Shown piece by piece: positions 58,946 to 64,000 of a stretch of 64,000 nucleotides of DNA (within the stretch, counting starts at the first letter, position 1; each line of letters opens with the position of its first letter). This stretch comes from Melanocharis versteri. Taxonomy: Eukaryota > Chordata > Aves > Passeriformes > Melanocharitidae. The stretch covers positions 248,001 through 312,000 of the forward strand of contig VZTG01007663.1 of NCBI GenBank assembly GCA_013397845.1. The letters run 5' to 3'. The position numbers were made by a program, and so were the translations under genes. The notes beneath the pieces were generated by a model. It was not told where the DNA came from, ran no database searches, and was given only the letters and a program-made list of their open reading frames with translations.

Positions 58946-61900
58946 AGGAAAAAAGGCCACCTCTATCCAAGCTGCAGGAGGAGAGCGGGCATGGGCAGCC
59001 CTCTGCTCTGGCTCCTGCACCGTGTCCGTGCAGGAGCCACAGGGCTGTGTCCAGCAGGACCTTGGCAAAGCTGGAGCTCACTGGGCTTGGCCACAGGGCC
59101 CGTGGTGACCGAGCACAGGAGGAGCTGGGCTGGGGTCAGCACGGTGCCAGCCCCAGACCCCTCAGCCCAGCGTGCCGTGTCCGGGGATGCCGGGTGGGTG
59201 GTGTTATCTCCACGGCGCTGGGGCTGGTGGGGCTGTGAGCTGGGATCAGGTCGCATTGGGAGGCTTGTGCCATGCCAGCAGCGGGCACTGGGAAGGACAG
59301 GCTGCCCCCCAGCCTGCCCTCGTTCCCAGTGGCTCTCGGTTCCCTGGCACAGCAGAGCTGCAGCCGCTGCCACGGCCCCTCACCCTACCCAAACCAGATG
59401 CACAGGTCACCCCTGCTCTGCCCTTGCTGACCTCCCCATCCTCTGCTGGCACACAGCTCACAGGTGCCTCCAGGCTCCCAGTTCAGCTCCCAGATGGAGG
59501 GAGATAGTGGTGGGCAACTCTCACCCCCCTCCTTTCCACCCTGGTCCTTCAGGTCACCTTCCTGCAAGACCCCTGGGACTCTGCAGGAGCCACTTGAATG
59601 GGAATATCTATATTCGACCTGTAAAGCCCTGAGTGGCTGGGGCCAACATGCCCCTGCCTGGCCCTGGTGGCCTGGGAACCAGCCTGAGTCAATAGAGGGT
59701 CCCCTCAGCTGATGGGAACAGGGATATTCTCAGTTTGGCCCCAAAACAGCTGCTGACCTGGAGGGCTGGGAGAGGAGTGGTGGTCAAAGCAGAGGAGGAG
59801 GGCAGGACCAGGCAGAGGAGACCCTGAGAGTCCTGAGGGCTTTGTCTGGGGTCTATGTGCCCCCTCTCACCCCCTATGGCCAGGCACAACAGCAACGCCA
59901 GTGCCCACCACGAGCTATCCCCGGTGGAAAAAGGGAAATATCCCCCAGGCGCTCAGATGAGGATGTCCCTGCCGGCGTGCTGGTCACGGGCTTTATTTCC
60001 TGTGACCTTCAAGGTCTTACACGAAGTCCCTGTCCCCTCCCCACCTCCTTCTCCCTGTTTCCCCTACATGGTCTCCCGATCCGTGGTGAATTGTGCTGAC
60101 CTGCACATGGCCGGCCGATGCGTGCAAAATGGGCCGAAGGTTACGGGCTTAACACCCTCCGGAGGCTAAAAATACGGCACGGCAACTGTACGGGGGATCG
60201 GGAGGAGCAGCCCCGCTGAAGCCCCAGCCCCTCGCCCCGCTGCCAGCCAAGGGTGACGTCCGCACCTGGGGGCCCCCGTGGGCTCCGGGAGGGGACAGCC
60301 ACGGTGTAAAGTGACACCGGGGCTCCCCGTGTTCACACCTTGCATTGTGCCAAGCAGATGGGTGGCATCGGAGAGGAGGCCTCGCCCTTTTCCCCTCGGG
60401 GACTTGACCTCCCTGCGGGTCCCTGGCTTGCACTGCCCCTGCCACCCCTATCTCATGCTGGGATTTCTATGAGCTGCCAGGGGACACTTTCCCAGGCGGT
60501 GACAGCGGGGATGGAGACCGCACGGCGCGGCTCCGGGTGCCACAGGATGCGGTGGCTGGTTCGCACCCGGGAACGGCCTGTGCGGGAAGGAGAGGCGTGG
60601 ATGAACATCGCGGTGTCCCCTCCATCCCCGCACGGCGCCGTACAGAACAGCAACGGCCTGACGGCAGAACGGGTCCTCCAGGAGGACGGTGGGAAGGGAC
60701 AGATGGGCACAGGTGGCCCTGGAGGGACACTCTCCCCCTGCAGCAGAAATCGGAGCCGTGAGCGTGGGGCCGGCGATGGCAGGGCTGCGGGGATGGCTTT
60801 TCACACGCCCCCTTCCCCTGCCCAGATCCCAATCCCTGCTTCCCTGGGGGTATTATCCACCGGCTCCTGCAAGTCCTGTGCTCCCCGTGTCCTCCCAGGG
60901 GGGTCTTGGCAGGACCTTGTATCCCAAATATCCAACCCTGCCTTTATTCCAGCAAAGCCCTTTAAAACCTCATGGAAACTCACTGGACGCAAAGAAGCCG
61001 TCAGGGAATTCCTGGGATTTTCCACTGCAGACCCCTTCTTTCCTGTGAGACCCCTTTTCATGGTGATGTCCTGCCCTCCAGGCTCGGTGGGGCCCCCATG
61101 GCCGCTGCTCAGGGCCATCCCCCCAGTGCTGCCCCAGCTCGTGGCCCTGCCAGCCCAGGACTCAGAGCAGCTGGGAGCCCAGCCCCAGCTCCAGTTTGGG
61201 GTCAGCTGGGCCAGCACCTCCAGAGGAAAGCGTCCTACAAGGGTTCAAGCAGCCCAGAGGACACAAGCACAAGGATGGGGCTGAGGATGGAGTTGGCTCT
61301 CCAGACCCTCGTGCATCCCAAAACTCAGGACGCCCAGACACATCATCACGTCCCAGAAGCTTCATGATCCCAAAACACCAGCATAAAGCAAATATATTCC
61401 TGGTTTTCAATGCAGAGGGAGGTCTAGGAAACAGTTTTGTCAAACTAACTTGACCTCATTTGTACTGAAAATTTTAAGTTTAGTTAAAAAAAAGTTATGA
61501 AGTGATTTGATTTCTATAAATGGTTGGATAAAACCATATGATATTTTTTTTTAATATATGGTAAAGAAACCTCACTAGGATCTACCAAAGGGATTAAAAC
61601 CAGGCTTGGAGCTTTCTAAATAGAGATGAAAATAGGGAATCACTGCTGCAGGGTGTTTCTTCCACTGTCTCCCCACCCTTACGGTCTGTAAGGAACCCTG
61701 AACCCTGAGTTGCAGAAGACACAAAGATGAGGAAGGTGGAAGATGAAGCACCTGCTGCTTCCTGGCTGAGGAGATCTGGGTCCATCAGTGAGCAGATGGC
61801 CAGGAAACATCAGATATTTTGGCACAGGCAGATGTCCCACTGCACATCGAGGAACATCCTCCTGCGGTGTCCCTTGCAGCTTGGGGGAATGCTGGCGGAC

Positions 61901-64000
61901 CCAAGGGACATGCTGTGGCTTGGCTGGGGCTGGAAGAGTCCCTTCTTCCAGAGGAAGGGTGTCCAAGAGGTCCCACTGTTCCTGTCCCCTGGCTTCCAGC
62001 CATGGGAGGCTTCTCCAACCCACCCCAGGGGTGTCCCCTGAGGGACATCCTCTGTGCATTCAGGGCAAGACTTCCCCATCCCTCCTTGGGTCATCCCAAG
62101 CATTCCTGGTCACCGGACTTGCCAGCCTGGATTCTGGTGCCTGATGTCCCACCAACTCCTCCAATCCATGGGAATGTCAGGGCAGACCCTGCCCGGCCAT
62201 GCCGAGCGGGGCCCCCAGCACTGGGGACACCAGCACACGGACAGGGCCACACCGCTCCAAGCCCTTTTCCACGGTGCACCCGGGGCTGTGTGACCCCAAG
62301 GGTCGAGCCACATGCCCAGCTGGCACTGGGGCCGTGCTGCCACTGCCAACACCCCATCCTGGCTTGGGGGGCCTGTCCAGAGCCTCCCCTACCCCTCCTG
62401 CAGCCCCCACCAGCACAGGAGCTCACGGCTCCCTCCAGCTGTCACTTACAAGGGAAATGTCCCCATGGGCTGGAAATAGCTCGGTGGAGTCCTGCACAGC
62501 CCCGGGGCTGCTGCTATTCCTGCAGAGCTCAAGGAACAGGCAATTCCAGAAGCAATCTGGTCACCCTGACCCAATGGTGAGACTGGGATTTCACCGGCTC
62601 GGCGAGTGGGACACAGTGGGAATGTGGCAAGTGTTGTCCCTGGGCATGGCACAGCCCTCCCACCCTGGTGCCAGCCCACAGAGACCTGCTGGTACCTCTG
62701 TGCCACCAGGGCCATGCCCAAGTGAGGTGTCCTAGCCTTCCTGCCCAGCTGGGTGTCACCTACACACCGAGACAAGGATGGCTGATGGAGAGAGTGTCAC
62801 AGCAGAGCTGACGTGCCCAGCATCTGCCGTGCTCTGCTCAGCCAACACCCTGGGAGTAGGACAGGGCACCCACAGGGAGCAGGGTCTCCTCGGGGTGAGG
62901 CACCAGGGGTGTGACAGGGATGTAGGTGGCACAAGCACTCGAAGCACCTGAGGCACCCCAAGCCCCTTGTCTCACACACACCCAAGGGCAGTGGTGCCTG
63001 TGGGTGCTGGAGGGTGGAGGAAGTCCAGTGAGGTGTCACTGGGACACGGGGTCCCCACCTCTGGGGAGGCTGGTCACTGTGGGGCCATTGGCCTGGGATG
63101 GTCAGGGTGGGGTGTCCCCATGGCTGCTGTGGCCAGGGCCCTGAGCCCACACAAGGTGTCACAGTCCCACTCCCAAAATGTTCTGACCTGGGAGGTGGAG
63201 CCCACCCTAAAGTGATACATTCCAAGGTGACACATCCTGGGTGATGGGGAGCACCCCAAGATGCCACGAGAACTTCATGATGGAGCTCATCCTGAGGTGA
63301 CAACTTCCAGGATGAGGCAGGACGAGGACCCCCAGGAGCTGAGGCTGGCACAGACCCCTCCTGCTGTCACCAGGTGGGGGTCTGTGCCAGCCCTGCAGTG
63401 TCTTGCAGGAGGACACCACTGTGCCAGGGCTTTCCCCAAGTCCTCTCTCAGCTCAGAGGCAGAGATGGCATGGCCTGGAATTGCCCTCCCACTCAAATCC
63501 ATGATGGCTGCAGTGCCAAGGGATCCCCAGGGCAAAGCTGCTGAGCAGTGTCTGCGCACTGCCCTGCCAGCATCCCCGTGGCCCATTCCTGGTGGCCACA
63601 GAGGCCACCCAGCCTGGAAGGGATGACTGGGCTCTGCCTGAGGTGTGAGTGTGTTCCCTGGGTAGGAGCAGATGGAGTATCGGGCGAGTGCCCTCGCCAT
63701 GAGCCACTGCCCAGCCCCACGGTGGGTGCTGCTCCCTGCCAGGCTCCGGGCAACACCAGAGAGCTTTGCCAGCCCCGGCCACGTGAGCCATGAGCCACCT
63801 CGGCAGGGGCAGTGAGAGCGCAGGCGCAGGGCAATTCCAACCCCCGACCTCTGGGAATGGTGGCAGGGTCCTGGCAGCCCCAGGTGCCACTAAACCCGAA
63901 CACCTTGCCATGATGTTCCACTGAAGCTCCTGGTTCTCCACTGGACTCTCCCCTTCTCTTCCCATGGGCACCTGCAGCCCCACAGCCCTGTGGGATCCCC
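58946..64000. other. GC-rich upstream region, no gene recognised
   Basis: The sequence 5' of SRL. Open frames are many and long (up to 314 codons, 60340-61284 plus) because stop codons are rare, but none shows a domain I know. TFAP4 sequence is not found. An AT-rich patch lies at 61440-61620. A degenerate tandem structure of about 17-bp units may be present near 63195-63320. No CR1 copy is seen. Confidence 0.6.
60160..60275. promoter_or_regulatory. CpG patch with MEF2-like, CRE-like and E-box motifs
   Basis: CTAAAAATA (60166-60174) is one base short of a full MEF2 site. About 80 bases away are TGACGTCC (CRE-like, about 60254) and CACCTG (E-box, about 60263), in a CpG-rich stretch. It could be a distal SRL promoter or enhancer. 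No first exon can be tied to it. Confidence 0.25.

Noticed and set aside
60340..61284. 314-codon plus-strand open frame upstream of SRL
   Set aside because: GC-rich chance frame. Other frames nearby are equally long, and nothing in it resembles TFAP4 or another known neighbour.
62443..62462. Minus-strand ATG followed by a strong donor-like TT|GTAAGTG, considered as SRL exon 1
   Set aside because: The donor would be phase 2, incompatible with the phase-1 acceptors of SRL, and the short leader (MGTFP) is not a signal peptide.
1..64000. Search for tRNA, rRNA, CRISPR arrays, intact retroviruses and operon-like gene clusters
   Set aside because: None seen. The window is ordinary vertebrate DNA with two multi-exon genes and CR1 fragments, and no retroviral coding region is recognisable.

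Overview
The window is bird nuclear DNA. The interspersed repeats are CR1 LINE 3' ends, recognisable by their tail with the ATTCTATG-type octamer and by the 3' UTR text shared by eleven fragments. The two recognisable genes, ADCY9 then SRL on the same strand, are in the order and orientation known from human 16p13.3 (established knowledge of synteny). The closely similar CR1 subfamily suggests a neoavian bird, but that is inference. Both genes read on the minus strand, so they run from high to low coordinates. TFAP4, the next gene in mammals, is not seen.

Layout. 1-21264: intron following the first coding exon of ADCY9, AT-rich, with four CR1 fragments and no coding exon I can support. 21265-22963: first coding exon of ADCY9, with the first membrane cassette and the C1a catalytic domain. 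22964-23560: GC-rich CpG promoter region with a CCAAT palindrome inside a perfect inverted repeat, a YY1-like site, a long C-run and two assembly breaks. 23561-32897: intergenic DNA with two CR1 fragments. 32898-40966: two interleaved pairs of near-identical blocks whose joins are each marked by a single N. The most economical reading is misordered, unmerged overlapping contigs, not a real duplication. 40967-44090: intergenic DNA and the SRL 3' UTR, with two candidate poly(A) signals. 44091-58137: six coding exons of SRL (sarcalumenin). 58138-64000: region upstream of the SRL acidic exon, with a candidate signal-peptide exon and a muscle-type promoter, then GC-rich DNA with no recognisable gene.

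How the genes work. ADCY9 makes cAMP at the plasma membrane. Sarcalumenin is a lumenal, Ca2+-binding, GTPase-fold glycoprotein of the muscle sarcoplasmic reticulum. They are syntenic neighbours, not a functional unit. The SRL exons join into one open frame of 782 codons plus stop (excluding the signal peptide). All internal exons are multiples of three with phase-1 boundaries, so the 330-codon acidic exon can be skipped without a frameshift; this fits the known long and short sarcalumenin products.

I found no RNA genes, CRISPR array, intact mobile element or clearly new gene system. The strongest non-routine observation is the block structure at 32898-40966.
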